Shown: positions 34,398 to 47,920, numbered from the stretch's first letter. The stretch: DNA of 64,000 bases from Aulostomus chinensis (GCA_037954235.1 JBBMOA010000020.1:16584677-16648676), one strand, 5' to 3'. Numbers and translations: made by a program. The notes: generated by a model from the letters alone, not told the origin.

Positions 34398-35155
34398 AAT
34401 TGCACATTACTCATACAAATGACAAGTTTACAGTATTTCCTTATTTAATTTTGCTCCATATTCTGGCACATTGTAGATTTTAATTTTATGGTTATTTTAT
34501 TTAATTTTTGTATTTTTTGTACTTTTATATTGCTGCTGCAATAAGAGAATTTCCCAGTTTGGGACAAATAAAGTACCTATCTTATCTTATCTTATCTTAT
34601 CTCCAGATTTACATAAATGTTCAATTGCTCGCAGTGTGACTTTGAAGTGCTGTATGTCTGCAAGTTTTCTACTTAAAAGTTAAAAGCTTAAAACTTGGTT
34701 TCGGGTCGAAAACTTGCACCAAGGCCTTCAGAGGAAAAAGACGTTACAGCGGAGCAGCGCCAGGACAAAGAGGTACCGTCACAGGAACTGTGAAATACGC
34801 GAGAGTGACTGGTAATAATTCCTTATGTGTCAAACCTTGTAGATTGAACATTAAAATTAAATTTGTTAAAAATGTTTGGGCTTGAAAACAGGTTTTGATC
34901 TTTGGTTTCATTTACTGATATTGTACTTATTTTTTTAAATCTGCAAAAGTTTGAACTTTGAGAGTGTTTGAATAAGAGCGAACTGTGAGAAAATGTTAAT
35001 GCCTGCCTGAGAAAAGTGTATAAAAGTGTGTGGGTAGGGGTTTTACGGCCTTAAAACATGTATAATTGTAAAAAATAAAGCTGATTACTTGGCGGATTTC
35101 GTCTATTGCGGGTTATTTTTAGAACGTATCCCCCACGATAAACGAAGGACCACAG
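34398..35155. mobile_element. Unit 5: transposon-derived block
   Basis: Same composite; the pogo-like end reads aacgaaggaccacag here and in unit 1, against aacgagggaccacag elsewhere. Confidence 0.55.
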
Positions 35156-35327
35156 TATTGCATATTGTAAAAAGTGGAGCATTGTATTGCATTCTCTGAT
35201 AGGACCACTGGGTGCCGCCAAAGTCAGTAATCTTCAATTGTGGTTACTAAAGTACATAATCACTGGGAAAAATGTTGCTTTCTTGAAATATTTTCACCCC
35301 TGAATGAAGAATAAACTTCAACTAAGG

Positions 35328-36185
35328 TAGGGCTGTAATCTCCCAGTCGACTGGTCGATATATTCGTCAATACGTCCTGGTTCGACCAAAATGCTAATAG
35401 TTCGATTTTTTTAACCACGTTAATTTCGTCAGAAGGAATGTACCATATTGTAATGGGGGTTTTGTCAAAGCACCCCTCTTTCTCAGACAACAATCAATCT
35501 TTGAACACCCCCTTTGTTTTGCTATTTTGGACTCGCCCGACCCGCTAGAGACAGACAGACTGAAGAGTACTAGAAGGCCGACATCTGGTGGTTTGATGAA
35601 TGTATACTTAATTTTGATGGTTTCATTTATAGTCAGTCCTCGGCCATCATGTCAAAGACATCTGCAGTGTGGCAGCATTTCATGAAAATAGATAATGGAA
35701 AAAAAGGCGAATGCAAGTTTGCAAAGATCAGTTTTCATGTCACAGCTCCACTACAAACACGACGGCGTATCACCTAAAAACGATAAGCTAACGTGTCCAC
35801 CTTAGGTTGCCCCGTCAGTTTTGAGTATATGAACATATCAGAATTGATATTTCAATGTTTCAGTCTAATAATTGTTTTGTTTTAATTGTAAGAATTCTTA
35901 CCGTGAACTTGCCTTTTGCTTGAGCGTAAAGTTTTAATTTAAAAGTCTGTTTGTGTCTCAGCCGCAATGCTGAGCTCCTGTGTTGAGTCTCGCTCTGTGC
36001 GCAGGACAAATGATTGTGTCGCTCAATTATTATGACGTGACGAAAACAATTGTCTACATATTCCTCAGCAGGTTTTGTGTTGATAGTTGACACAGTATAT
36101 TTTTCATATATAAAATTAGTCGATTTTTAGTCGAAATTTGAGGGCTTCAGTCGACCAAGAATTTCTTTGGTTGATTACAGCCCAA
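35328..36185 (+). mobile_element. Unit 5: non-autonomous hAT-like element
   Basis: 858 bp. The BED-like start reads GKKGECKF (aaaggcgaatgc), a variant shared with unit 7. Confidence 0.75.
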
Positions 36186-36725
36186 GGGATCTGTCCTGCC
36201 ATCTGTGCTTGATGTCTGTTGCTGCAGAAGCGACGCAGTGACTGGCTGATGGCCGTTTGTTTACAATTACAAGGACGTCATCACGTTAAATCATGAACAT
36301 TGGAAGAGGCTGAGTTATTTCTAAGGCCTCAATGAGTCTCATTGCAAAGTAAGGTCTGACGAGGATCATGTCAGAGGGTGGTTGTTGTTTTATTTTAGGC
36401 TTTTTAAAGACATATTTCATGAAAAAATGCATCAAATTAATTTACCTAACACAAACACAACACACTCATTGCTCATTCTCTAATATTTAGTTATGTATTT
36501 CAACAGAGGAAAAAGAACATATGAAAAAATACAACATATTAAAATAATTCCGAGATGCAGTTTCTTTCTAAATGTCATACATTTTTTAATAGGGACATCA
36601 CATTTCAATGAAAAAATGTACATCTTTAATGGAGACATGGACAGTGGAGAAAAATTCCATTGTTGTGATCACTTCCTGTTGGTTGACAAGCCGTCAGCTG
36701 CTGCCTGTTCTCACTTCATCACGGC

Positions 36726-37676
36726 CGTGAGCCTCCGTCACGTCAATCATTAGAACAGTAGTCCTCCACGATGAAGTCTCTGGGTCTCCTGCAGCTTCTC
36801 TACTCAGGACGCCATCAGTTCCTTCTACCAGGTGTTGTCTGGTAGCTGCTGGTTTGATCCCCTGTATTATAGTCTCACTCCAGTGGTCGCCTGCTCATGC
36901 CAGTCACCAGGTTTCCTGAGGGGCCTCCACGTTTGGTCGTTCTCCTCCTTGATGCTCAGAAAAGTCTCATCACCCCCCTGCCCTGTTCCACTGATGTTCT
37001 TCTCGGTGGGTCCAAGTCATTCTTGATTTATTCTGAAATTCTTTTTTCCTGCTCCCTTTTATAGAGTGGAGGATCATCCTTGTTGTTATCGTCCATAATC
37101 TGATCAGGTAAAATTGGCTTCGGAGCCAGGACAGGGCAAATAGGTCCGATTGTTCAGTCCGTTATTAATATCACTTCCTGGTGCTTGAGATGTCATCAGC
37201 TCCTGCTGTTTTCACCACCGCCGCCATCGTGAACCACCGTCACGTCAATCATCAGAACAGTAGTCCTCCCCAATGAAGTCTCTGGGTCTCCTGTTTCTTT
37301 TCTCATCAGGACGCCATCAGTTCCTTCAATCAGGTGTTGTCTGGTGGCTGCTGGTTTGATCCCCTGTATTATAGTCTCACTCCAGTGGTCATCCGCTCAT
37401 GCCAGTCACCAGGTTTCCTGAGGGGCCTCCAAGTTTGGTCATTCTCCTCCTTGATGCTCAGAAAAGTCTCATCACCCCCCTGCCCTGTTCCACTGATGTT
37501 CTTCTCGCTGGGTCCAAGTAATTCTTGATTTATTCTGAAATTCTTTTTTCCTGCTCCCTTTTATAGAGTGGAGGATCATCCTTGTTGTTATCGTCCATAA
37601 TCCGATCAGGTAAAATTGGCTTCGGAGCCAGGACAGGGCAAATAGGTCCGATTGTTCAGTCCGTCATTAATATCAC
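36726..37676 (-). pseudogene. Unit 6: decayed partial copies A and B
   Basis: Both copies are present. A shares gtggtcgcctgctc with unit 3. Confidence 0.85.
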
Positions 37677-37713
37677 TTCCTGGTGGTTAAGATGTCATCA
37701 GCTGTTGCTGTTG

Positions 37714-38706
37714 TCACCACCGCCGCCATCGTGAACCACCATCACGTCGATGAACAGGACGGTAGTCGTCCCTGATGAGGTCACTGGGCCTCCTGTCTCT
37801 TCTCTCATCAGGTCGCCACCAGTCACTTGTGTCCGCTGTCATCTGGCGGCTCCTGTTTTGATCTGCCATCCTGTAGCGGCCACCATCAGAGCCTCTGGCC
37901 TTCTCGGGATGATTCCAACCACCATCTTCCTTGTAATGGTGGCGATCGTGATTAAAGTTCTCCCATCGAGAACTCACCCCCTCATCTGTCTCGGGTCTCC
38001 ACCAGTCACTGGCTTCGCACCGTGATTGGCGACTTTGCCAGCTGTTGCTATGGTGAGGCCTTGACCTGTCTTGACTGGTCACCCGCTCATGCAGGACATC
38101 GGGTCTACTGAGGGGCCTCCACATGCGTTCACTCTCCCCCTCGGTCCTCAGAAAAGGCTCGTCATGCCTGCCTTGTGTTCCTCTGATGGACTCATGACTT
38201 CTGGGGGCAGAACGGCGTTGGTCCTCGTCAATTTTGAAAAGTACACGACGTTCCTTCTTTCCTTCGTTCTCTGCAATCCGGTGACGTAAAATTGGCTTCG
38301 GAGCCAGTTCGTCCCTTTTGATGTAAGGATGAGACAAAATGGCCTGATTGGTCAGTCCATTGTTTTGTTGCTCCAATGGGTCACTCTGGCTGAGTGAATT
38401 CCCCGGAGGGGTCGGTCCAGCCTCTTCCTGGTTTGAGATTGGCTGGGCGATTGAATTGCCAGGAGAGGTCTGTCCAGCCTCTTGCTGGTTTGGGGTTCGC
38501 TGGGCGATTGAATTGCCAGGAGAGGTCAGTCCAACCTCCTGTGGCTCGGGCTCAGCATTTTGATGACCAATTTGCCCATTCTGGATCAAAAAGCTCATCA
38601 GCCTCAGGGTCTGCCGTTTTCGCTTCCCTGGCTTCTGACTGTATGTTTCATAGTCCATGTCAGGCTCCAGAGGATCTTCATCGTATTCGTCACCTGAGTA
38701 CCACAT
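37714..38706 (-). CDS. Array gene copy 6, 330 aa
   Basis: Beta type like copy 5 but with IRDDYRP near the end. RRVLF, KPILR and the WRP motifs are intact. TATA-like box at 38801-38808. Confidence 0.65.
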   Translation of the reverse strand: MWYSGDEYDEDPLEPDMDYETYSQKPGKRKRQTLRLMSFLIQNGQIGHQNAEPEPQEVGLTSPGNSIAQRTPNQQEAGQTSPGNSIAQPISNQEEAGPTPPGNSLSQSDPLEQQNNGLTNQAILSHPYIKRDELAPKPILRHRIAENEGKKERRVLFKIDEDQRRSAPRSHESIRGTQGRHDEPFLRTEGESERMWRPLSRPDVLHERVTSQDRSRPHHSNSWQSRQSRCEASDWWRPETDEGVSSRWENFNHDRHHYKEDGGWNHPEKARGSDGGRYRMADQNRSRQMTADTSDWWRPDERRDRRPSDLIRDDYRPVHRRDGGSRWRRW

Positions 38707-39255
38707 GACGAAATCAAGATGCTTCCTTGGTAGGATTGGCTGGTAGAAAGGAAGTGGATTTCTGTTTGTATGTTGTTTGATGATGGTGAAGCAGGGAGGT
38801 CTTATACATCCCCTGTAGTTTCAGTCAGTGTGGGACATGACTGGGATCACAGGACCCTGATCTCCTTCACAACTGTCGAGACGACTGAGGTCTGTGATGG
38901 CTGTGAAGGTCATGACTCAGAAATGCTGTGATGTCAGAAGCTCCAGTGGTGGCCGGTACCATGTGGTACGACTGAGTACAGCTTCCTTTTTTTTTGTTTC
39001 TTGTTTTTTTAACGTTTAACGTTACTTCTCAGACATAGAGGGTGGGGTTTCTACAAAATGTATTCTGAACTACATTGACACCTTTTGTTTTCCTTTGTTT
39101 TTATGAAGGGTCCAAGAGCTTGGGGCAGGGAAAAAAGCCAAAACTCAGAAAAGAGTTGTCATTTTTTCTTAGAAGTGGTTCATTAATGCATAAAATACAT
39201 TAATTCCCACACATATGACATTCAAAGCACGACTGTGTTTTAAATGGTTGCTAAG

Positions 39256-40013
39256 AATTGCACATTACTCATACAAATGACAAGTTTACAGTATTTCCTT
39301 ATTTAATTTTGCTCCATATTCTGGCACATTGTAGATTTTAATTTTATGGTTATTTTATTTAATTTTTGTATTTTTTGTACTTTTATATTGCTGCTGCAAT
39401 AAGAGAATTTCCCAGTTTGGGACAAATAAAGTACCTATCTTATCTTATCTTATCTTATCTCCAGATTTACATAAATGTTCAATTGCTCGCAGTGTGACTT
39501 TGAAGTGCTGTATGTCTGCAAGTTTTCTACTTAAAAGTTAAAAGCTTAAAACTTGGTTTCGGGTCGAAAACTTGCACCAAGGCCTTCAGAGGAAAAAGAC
39601 GTTACAGCGGAGCAGCGCCAGGACAAAGAGGTACCGTCACAGGAACTGTGAAATACGCGAGAGTGACTGGTAATAATTCCTTATGTGTCAAACCTTGTAG
39701 ATTGAACATGAAAATTAAATTTGTTAAAAATGTTTGGGCTTGAAAACAGGTTTTGATCTTTGGTTTCATTTACTGATATTGTACTTATTTTTTTAAATCT
39801 GCAAAAGTTTGAACTTTGAGAGTGTTTGAAAAAGAGCGAACTGTGAGAAAATGTTAATGCCTGCCTGAGAAAAGTGTATAAAAGTGTGTGGGTAGGGGTT
39901 TTACGGCCTTAAAACATGTATAATAGTAAAAAATAAAGCTGATTACTTGGCGGATTTCGTCTATTGCGGGTTATTTTTAGAACGTATCCCCCACGATAAA
40001 CGAGGGACCACAG
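39256..40013. mobile_element. Unit 6: transposon-derived block
   Basis: Same composite, ending gagggaccacag|TA. Confidence 0.55.
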
Positions 40014-40185
40014 TATTGCATATTGTAAAAAGTGGAGCATTGTATTGCATTCTCTGATAGGACCACTGGGTGCCGCCAAAGTCAGTAATCTTCAATTGTG
40101 GTTACTAAAGTACATAATCACTGGGAAAAATGTTGCTTTCTTGAAATATTTTCACCCCTTAATGAAGAATAAACTTCAACTAAGG

Positions 40186-41043
40186 TAGGGCTGTAATCTC
40201 CCAGTCGACTGGTCGATATATTCGTCAATACGTCCTGGTTCGACCAAAATGCTAATAGTTCGTTTTTTTTCACCACGTTAATTTCGTCAGAAGGAATGTA
40301 CCAAATTGTAGTGGGGGTGTTGTCAAAGCACCCCTGTTTCTCAGACAACAATCAATCTTTGAACACCCCCTTTGTTTTGCTATTTTGGACTCGCCCGACC
40401 CGCTAGAGACAGACAGACTGAAGAGTACTAGAAGGCCGACATCTGGTGGTTTGATGAATGTTTACTTAATTTTGATGGTTTCATTTATAGTCAGTCCTCA
40501 GCCATCATGTCAAAGACATCTGCAGTGTGGCAGCATTTCATGAAAATAGATAATGGAAAAAAAGTCAAATGCAAGTTTGCAAACAACAGTTTTCATGTCA
40601 CAGCTCCACTACAAACACGACGGCGTATCACCTAAAAACGGTAAGCTAACGTGTCCACCTTAGGTTGCCCCGTCAGTTTTGAGTATATGAACATATCAGA
40701 ATTGATATTTCAATGTTTCAGTCTAATAATTGTTTTGTTTTAATTGTAAAAATTCTTACCGTGAACTTGCCTTTTGCTTGAGCGTAAAGTTTTAATTTAA
40801 AAGTCTGTTTGTGTCTCAGCCGCAATGCTGAGCTCCTGTGTTGAGTCTCGCTCTGTGCGCAGGACAAATGATTGTGTCGCTCAATTATTATGACGTGACG
40901 AAAACAATTGTCTACATATTCCTCAACAGGTTTTGTGTTGATTGTTGACACAGTATAATTTTCATATATAAAATTAATCGATTTTTAGTCGAAATTTGAG
41001 GGCTTCAGTCGACCAAGAATTTCTTTGGTTGATTACAGCCCAA
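40186..41043 (+). mobile_element. Unit 6: non-autonomous hAT-like element
   Basis: 858 bp. It has the alpha-unit style left part (cgttttttttcaccacg, as in unit 1) and accaaattgtagtggg, shared with unit 10. Confidence 0.75.
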
Positions 41044-41585
41044 GGGATCTGTCCTGCCATCTGTACTTGATGTCTGTTGCTGCAGAAGCGACGCAGTGAC
41101 TGGCTGATGGCCGTTTGTTTACAATTACAAGGACGTCATCACGATGAATCATTAACATTGGAAGAGGCTGAGTTATTTCTAAGGCCTCAATGAGTCTCAT
41201 TGCAAAGTAAGGTCTGACGAGGATCATGTCAGAGGGTGGTTGTTGTTTTATTTAAGGCTTTTTAAAGACATATTTCATGAAAAAAAAGCATCAAATTAAT
41301 TTACCTAACACAAACACAACACACTCATTGCTCATTCTCTAATATTTAGTTATGTATTTCAACAGAGGAAAAAGAACATATTAAAAAATACAACATGTTA
41401 AAATAATTCCGAGATGCAGTTTCTTTCTAAATGTCATACATTTTTGAATAGGGACATCACATTTCAATGAAAGAATGTACATCTTTAATGGAGACATGGA
41501 CAGTGGAGAAAAATTCCATTGTTGTGATCACTTCCTGGTGGTTGACAAGCCGTCAGCTGCTGCCTGTTCTCACTCCATCACGGCC

Positions 41586-42535
41586 GTGAGCCTCCGTCAC
41601 GTCAATCATCAGAACAGTAGTCCTCCCCGATGAAGTCTCTGGGTCTCCTGCAACTTCTCTACTCAGGACGCCATCAGTTCCTTCTACCAGGTGTTGTCTG
41701 GTGGCTGCTGGTTTGATCCCCTGTATTATAGCCTCACTCCACTGGTCGTCCGCTCATGCCAGTCACCAGGTTTCCTGAGGGGCCTCCACGTTTGGTCATT
41801 CTCCTCCTTGATGCTCAGAAAAGTCTCATCACCCCCCTGCCCTGTTCCACTGATGTTCTTCTCGGTGGGTCCAAGTCATTCTTGATTTATTCTGAAATTC
41901 TTTTTTCCTGCTCCCTTTTATAGAGTGGAGGATCATCCTTGTTGTTATCGTCCATAATCTGATCAGGTAAAATTGGCTTCGGAGCCAGGACAGGGCAAAT
42001 AGGTCCGATTGTTCAGTCCGTTATTAATATCACTTCCTGGTGCTTGAGATGTCATCAGCTCCTGCTGTTTTCACCACCGCCGCCATCGTGAACCACCGTC
42101 ACGTCAATCATCAGAACAGTAGTCCTCCCCAATGAAGTCTCTGGGTCTCCTGTTTCTTTTCTCATCAGGACGCCATCAGTTCCTTCAATCAGGTGTTGTC
42201 TGGTGGCTGCTGGTTTGATCCCCTGTATTATAGTCTCACTCCAGTGGTCATCCGCTCATGCCAGTCACCAGGTTTCCTGAGGGGCCTCCACGTTTGGTCA
42301 TTATCCTCCTTGATGCTCAGAAAAGTCTCATCACCCCCCTGCCCTGTTCCACTGATGTTCTTCTTGGTGGGTCCAAGTCATTCTTGATTTATTCTGAAAT
42401 TCTTTTTTCCTGCTCCCTTTTATAGAGTGGAGGATCATCCTTGTTGTTATCGTCCATAATCCGATCAGGTAAAATTGGCTTCGGAGCCAGGACAGGGCAA
42501 ATAGGTCCGATTGTTCAGTCCGTCATTAATATCAC
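41586..42535 (-). pseudogene. Unit 7: decayed partial copies A and B
   Basis: Both copies are present. The sequence upstream of A has gaaaaaaaagcatc and gaaagaatgtac, shared with units 8 and 11. Confidence 0.85.
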
Positions 42536-42572
42536 TTCCTGGTGGTTAAGATGTCATCAGCTGTTGCTGTTG

Positions 42573-43565
42573 TCACCACCGCCGCCATCGTGAACCACCA
42601 TCACGTCGATGAACAGGACGGTAGTCCTCCCTGATGAGGTCACTGGGCCTCCTGTCTCTTCTCTCATCAGGTCGCCACCAGTCACTTGTGTCCGCTGTCA
42701 TCTGGCGGCTCCTGTTTTGATCTGCCATCCTGTAGCGTCCACCATCAGAGCCTCTGGCCTTCTCGGGATGATTCCAACCACCATCTTCCTTGTAATGGTG
42801 GCGATCGTGATTAAAGTTCTCCCATCGAGAACTCACCCCCTCATCTGTCTCGGGTCTCCACCAGTCACTGGCTTCGCACCGTGATTGGCGACTTTGCCAG
42901 CTGTTGCTATGGTGAGGCCTTGACCTGTCTTGACTGGTCACCCGCTCATGCAGGACATCGGGTCTACTGAGGGGCCTCCACATGCGTTCACTCTCCCCCT
43001 CGGTCCTCAGAAAAGGCTCGTCATGCCTGCCTTGTGTTCCTCTGATGGACTCATGACTTCTGGGGGCAGAACGGCGTTGGTCCTCGTCAATTTTGAAAAG
43101 TACACGACGTTCCTTCTTTCCTTCGTTCTCTGCAATCCGGTGACGTAAAATTGGCTTCGGAGCCAGTTCGTCCCTTTTGATGTAAGGATGAGACAAAATG
43201 GCCTGATTGGTCAGTCCATTGTTTTGTTGCTCCAATGGGTCACTCTGGCTGAGTGAATTCCCCGGAGGGGTCGGTCCAGCCTCTTCCTGGTTTGAGATTG
43301 GCTGGGTGTTTGAATTGCCAGGAGGGGTCAGTTCAGCCTCTTGCTGGTTTGGGGTTCGCTGGGCGATTGAATTGCCAGGAGAGGTCAGTCCAACCTCCTG
43401 TGGCTCCGGCTCAGCATTTTGATGACCAATTTGCCCATTCTGGATCAAAAAGCTCATCAGCCTCAGGGTCTGCCGTTTTCGCTTCCCTGGCTTCTGACTG
43501 TATGTTTCATAGTCCATGTCAGGCTCCAGAGGATCTTCATCGTATTCGTCACCTGAGTACCACAT
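42573..43565 (-). CDS. Array gene copy 7, 330 aa
   Basis: Beta type (SRPDVLH). The middle 19-residue repeat has a private version, AELTPPGNSNTQ, where the other three-repeat copies have AGQTSPGNSIAQ. RRVLF intact. TATA-like box at 43660-43667. Confidence 0.65.
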   Translation of the reverse strand: MWYSGDEYDEDPLEPDMDYETYSQKPGKRKRQTLRLMSFLIQNGQIGHQNAEPEPQEVGLTSPGNSIAQRTPNQQEAELTPPGNSNTQPISNQEEAGPTPPGNSLSQSDPLEQQNNGLTNQAILSHPYIKRDELAPKPILRHRIAENEGKKERRVLFKIDEDQRRSAPRSHESIRGTQGRHDEPFLRTEGESERMWRPLSRPDVLHERVTSQDRSRPHHSNSWQSRQSRCEASDWWRPETDEGVSSRWENFNHDRHHYKEDGGWNHPEKARGSDGGRYRMADQNRSRQMTADTSDWWRPDERRDRRPSDLIREDYRPVHRRDGGSRWRRW

Positions 43566-44112
43566 GACGAAATCAAGATGCTTCCTTGGTAGGATTGGCT
43601 GGTAGAAAGGAAGTGTATTTCTGTTTGTATGTTGTTTGATGATGGTGAAGCAGGGAGGTCTTATACATCCCCTGTAGTTTCAGTCAGTGTGGGACATGAC
43701 TGGGATCACAGGACCCTGATCTCCTTCACAACTGTCGAGACGACTGAGGTCTGTGATGGCTGTGAAGGTCATGACTCAGAAATGCTGTGATGTCAGAAGC
43801 TCCAGTGGTGGCCGGTACCATGTGGTACGACTGAGTACAGCTTCCTTTTTTTTTGTATTTTTTTTTTAACGTTTAACGTTACTTCTCAGACATAGAGAGT
43901 GGGGTTTCTACAAAATGTATTCTGAACTACATTGACACCTTTTGTTTTCCTTTGTTTTTATGATGGGTCCAAGAGCTTGGGGCAGGGAAAAAAGCCAAAA
44001 CTCAGAAAAGAGTTGTCATTTTTTCTTAGAAGTGGTTCATTAATGCATAAAATACATTAATTCCCACACATATGACATTCAAAGCACGACTGTGTTTTAA
44101 ATGGTTGCTAAG

Positions 44113-44870
44113 AATTGCACATTACTCATACAAATGACAAGTTTACAGTATTTCCTTATTTAATTTTGCTCCATATTCTGGCACATTGTAGATTTTAATT
44201 TTATGGTTATTTTATTTAATTTTTGTATTTTTTGTACTTTTATATTGCTGCTGCAATAAGAGAATTTCCCAGTTTGGGACAAATAAAGTACCTATCTTAT
44301 CTTATCTTATCTTATCTCCAGATTTACATAAATGTTCAATTGCTCGCAGTGTGACTTTGAAGTGCTGTATGTCTGCAAGTTTTCTACTTAAAAGTTAAAA
44401 GCTTAAAACTTGGTTTCGGGTCGAAAACTTGCACCAAGGCCTTCAGAGGAAAAAGACGTTACAGCGGAGCAGCGCCAGGACAAAGAGGTACCGTCACAGG
44501 AACTGTGAAATACGCGAGAGTGACTGGTAATAATTCCTTATGTGTCAAACCTTGTAGATTGAACATTAAAATTAAATTTGTTAAAAATGTTTGGGCTTGA
44601 AAACAGGTTTTGATCTTTGGTTTCATTTACTGATATTGTACTTATTTTTTTTAATCTGCAAAAGTTTGAACTTTGAGAGTGTTTGAATAAGAGCGAACTG
44701 TGAGAAAATGTTAATGCCTGCCTGAGAAAAGTGTATAAAAGTGTGTGGGTAGGGGTTTTACGGCCTTAAAACATGTATAATAGTAAAAAATAAAGCTGAT
44801 TACTTGGCGGATTTCGTCTATTGCGGGTTATTTTTAGAACGTATCCCCCACGATAAACGAGGGACCACAG
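44113..44870. mobile_element. Unit 7: transposon-derived block
   Basis: Same composite, ending gagggaccacag|TA. Confidence 0.55.
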
Positions 44871-45042
44871 TATTGCATATTGTAAAAAGTGGAGCATTGT
44901 ATTGCATTCTCTGATAGGACCACTGGGTGCCGCCAAAGTCAGTAATCTTCAATTGTGGTTACTAAAGTACATAATCACTGGGAAAAATGTTGCTTTCTTG
45001 AAATATTTTCACCCCTGAATGAAGAATAAACTTCAACTAAGG

Positions 45043-45900
45043 TAGGGCTGTAATCTCCCAGTCGACTGGTCGATATATTCGTCAATACGTCCTGGTTCGA
45101 CCAAAATGCTAATAGTTCGATTTTTTTAACCACGTTAATTTCGTCAGAAGGAATGTACCATATTGTAATGGGGGTTTTGTCAAAGCACCCCTCTTTCTCA
45201 GACAACAATCAATCTTTGAACACCCCCTTTGTTTTGCTATTTTGGACTCGCCCGACCCGCTAGAGACAGACAGACTGAAGAGTACTAGAAGGCCGACATC
45301 TGGTGGTTTGATGAATGTATACTTAATTTTGATGGTTTCATTTATAGTCAGTCCTCGGCCATCATGTCAAAGACATCTGCAGTGTGGCAGCATTTCATGA
45401 AAATAGATAATGGAAAAAAAGGCGAATGCAAGTTTGCAAAGATCAGTTTTCATGTCACAGCTCCACTACAAACACGACGGCGTATCACCTAAAAACGGTA
45501 AGCTAACGTGTCCACCTTAGGTTGCCCCGTCAGTTTTGAGTATATGAACATATCAGAATTGATATTTCAATGTTTCAGTCTAATAATTGTTTTGTTTTAA
45601 TTGTAAAAATTCTTACCGTGAACTTGCCTTTTGCTTGAGCGTAAAGTTTTAATTTAAAAGTCTGTTTGTGTCTCAGCCGCAATGCTGAGCTCCTGTGTTG
45701 AGTCTCGCTCTGTGCGCAGGACAAATGATTGTGTCGCTCAATTATTATGACGTGACGAAAACAATTGTCTACATATTCCTCAACAGGTTTTGTGTTGTTA
45801 GTTGACACAGTATAATTTTCATATATAAAATTAGTCGATTTTTAGTCGAAATTTGAGGGCTTCAGTCGACCAAGAATTTCTTTGGTTGATTACAGCCCAA
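45043..45900 (+). mobile_element. Unit 7: non-autonomous hAT-like element
   Basis: 858 bp; inverted ends intact; GKKGECKF variant as in unit 5. Confidence 0.75.
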
Positions 45901-46442
45901 GGGATCTGTCCTGCCATCTGTGCTTGATGTCTGTTGCTGCAGAAGCGACGCAGTGACTGGCTGATGGCCGTTTGTTTACAATTACAAGGACGTCATCACG
46001 ATAAATCATTAACATTGGAAGAGGCTGAGTTATTTCTAAGGCCTCAATGAGTCTCATTGCAAAGTAAGGTCTGACGAGGATCATGTCAGAGGGTGGTTGT
46101 TGTTTTATTTAAGGCTTTTTAAAGACATATTTCATGAAAAAAAAGCATCAAATTAATTTACCTAACACAAACACAACACACTCATTGCTCATTCTCTAAT
46201 ATTTAGTTATGTATTTCAACAGAGGAAAAAGAACATATTAAAAAATACAAAATATTAAAATAATTCCGAGATGCAGTTTCTTTCTAAATGTCATAGATTT
46301 TTGAATAGGGACATCACATTTCAATGAAAGAATGTACATCTTTAATGGAGACATGGACAGTGGAGAAAAATTCCATTGTTGTGATCACTTCCTGGTGGTT
46401 GACAAGCCGTCAGCTGCTGCCTGTTCTCACTTCATCGCGGCC

Positions 46443-46890
46443 GTGAGCCTCCGTCACGTCAATCATTAGAACAGTAGTCCTCCCCGATGAAGTCTCTGGG
46501 TCTCCTGTTTCTTTTCTCATCAGGACACCATCAGTTCCTTCTATCAGGTGTTGTCTGGTTGCTGCTGTTTTGATCCCCTGTATTATAGCCTCACTCCACT
46601 GGTCATCCGCTCATGCCAGTCACCAGGTTTCCTGAGGGGCCTCCACGTTTGGTCATTCTCCTCCTTGATGCTCAGAAAAGTCTCATCACCCCCCTGCCCT
46701 GTTCCACTGATGTTCTTCTTGGTGGGTCCAAGTCATTCTTGATTTATTCTGAAATTCTTTTTTCCTGCTCCCTTTTATAGAATGGAGGATCATCCTTGTT
46801 GTTATCGTCCATAATCCGATCAGGTAAAATTAGCTTCGGAGCCAGGACAGGGCAAATAGGTCCGATTGTTCAGTCCGTCATTAATATCAC
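46443..46890 (-). pseudogene. Unit 8: single decayed partial copy (A/B hybrid)
   Basis: Only one block of about 450 bp instead of two. Its left part matches A (caatcattagaacag, then ctgtttcttttctcat) and its right part matches B (cttcttggtgggtcc, cagtccgtcattaat). This is what unequal exchange between A and B would leave, and it explains why this unit is about 500 bp short. Confidence 0.85.
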
Positions 46891-46927
46891 TTCCTGGTGG
46901 TTAAGATGTCATCAGCTGTTGCTGTTG

Positions 46928-47920
46928 TCACCACCGCCGCCATCGTGAACTACCATCACGTCGATGAACAGGACGGTAGTCGTCCCTGATGAGGTTACTG
47001 GGCCTCCTGTCTCTTCTCTCATCAGGTCGCCACCAGTCACTTGTGTCCGCTGTCATCTGGCGGCTCCTGTTTTGATCTGCCATCCTGTAGCGGCCACCAT
47101 CAGAGCCTCTGGCCTTCTCGGGATGATTCCAACCACCATCTTCCTTGTAATGGTGGCGATCGTGATTAAAGTTCTCCCATCGAGAACTCACCCCCTCATC
47201 TGTCTCGGGTCTCCACCAGTCACTGGCTTCGCACCGTGATTGGCGACTTTGCCAGCTGTTGCTATGGTGAGGCCTTGACCTGTCTTGACTGGTCACCCGC
47301 TCATGCAGGACAGCAGTTCTACTGAGGGGCCTCCACATGCGTTCACTCTCCCCCTCGATCCTCAGAAAAGGCTCGTCATGCCTGCCTTGTGTTCCTCTGA
47401 TGGACTCATGACTTCTGGGGGCAGAACGGCGTTGGTCCTCGTCAATTTTGAAAAGTACACGACGTTCCTTCTTTCCTTCGTTCTCTGCAATCCGGTGACG
47501 TAAAATTGGCTTCGGAGCCAGTTCGTCCCTTTTGATGTAAGGATGAGACAAAATGGCCTGATTGGTCAGTCCATTGTTTTGTTGCTCCAATGGGTCACTC
47601 TGGCTGAGTGAATTCCCCGGAGGGGTCGGTCCAGCCTCTTCCTGGTTTGAGATTGGCTGGGCGATTGAATTGCCAGGAGAGGTCTGTCCAGCCTCTTGCT
47701 GGTTTGGGGTTCGCTGGGCGATTGAATTGCCAGGAGAGGTCAGTCCAACCTCCTGTGGCTCCGGCTCAGCATTTTGATGACCAATTTGCCCATTCTGGAT
47801 CAAAAAGCTCATCAGCCTCAGGGTCTGCCGTTTTCGCTTCCCTGGCTTCTGACTGTATGTTTCATAGTCCATGTCAGGCTCCAGAGGATCTTCATCGTAT
47901 TCGTCACCTGAGTACCACAT
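46928..47920 (-). CDS. Array gene copy 8, 330 aa
   Basis: Gamma type (RIEGESE, SRTAVLH, RPSNLIRDD). Private change DGSSRWRRW in place of DGGSRWRRW. RRVLF intact. Its downstream flank has one partial copy instead of two. TATA-like box at 48015-48022. Confidence 0.65.
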   Translation of the reverse strand: MWYSGDEYDEDPLEPDMDYETYSQKPGKRKRQTLRLMSFLIQNGQIGHQNAEPEPQEVGLTSPGNSIAQRTPNQQEAGQTSPGNSIAQPISNQEEAGPTPPGNSLSQSDPLEQQNNGLTNQAILSHPYIKRDELAPKPILRHRIAENEGKKERRVLFKIDEDQRRSAPRSHESIRGTQGRHDEPFLRIEGESERMWRPLSRTAVLHERVTSQDRSRPHHSNSWQSRQSRCEASDWWRPETDEGVSSRWENFNHDRHHYKEDGGWNHPEKARGSDGGRYRMADQNRSRQMTADTSDWWRPDERRDRRPSNLIRDDYRPVHRRDGSSRWRRW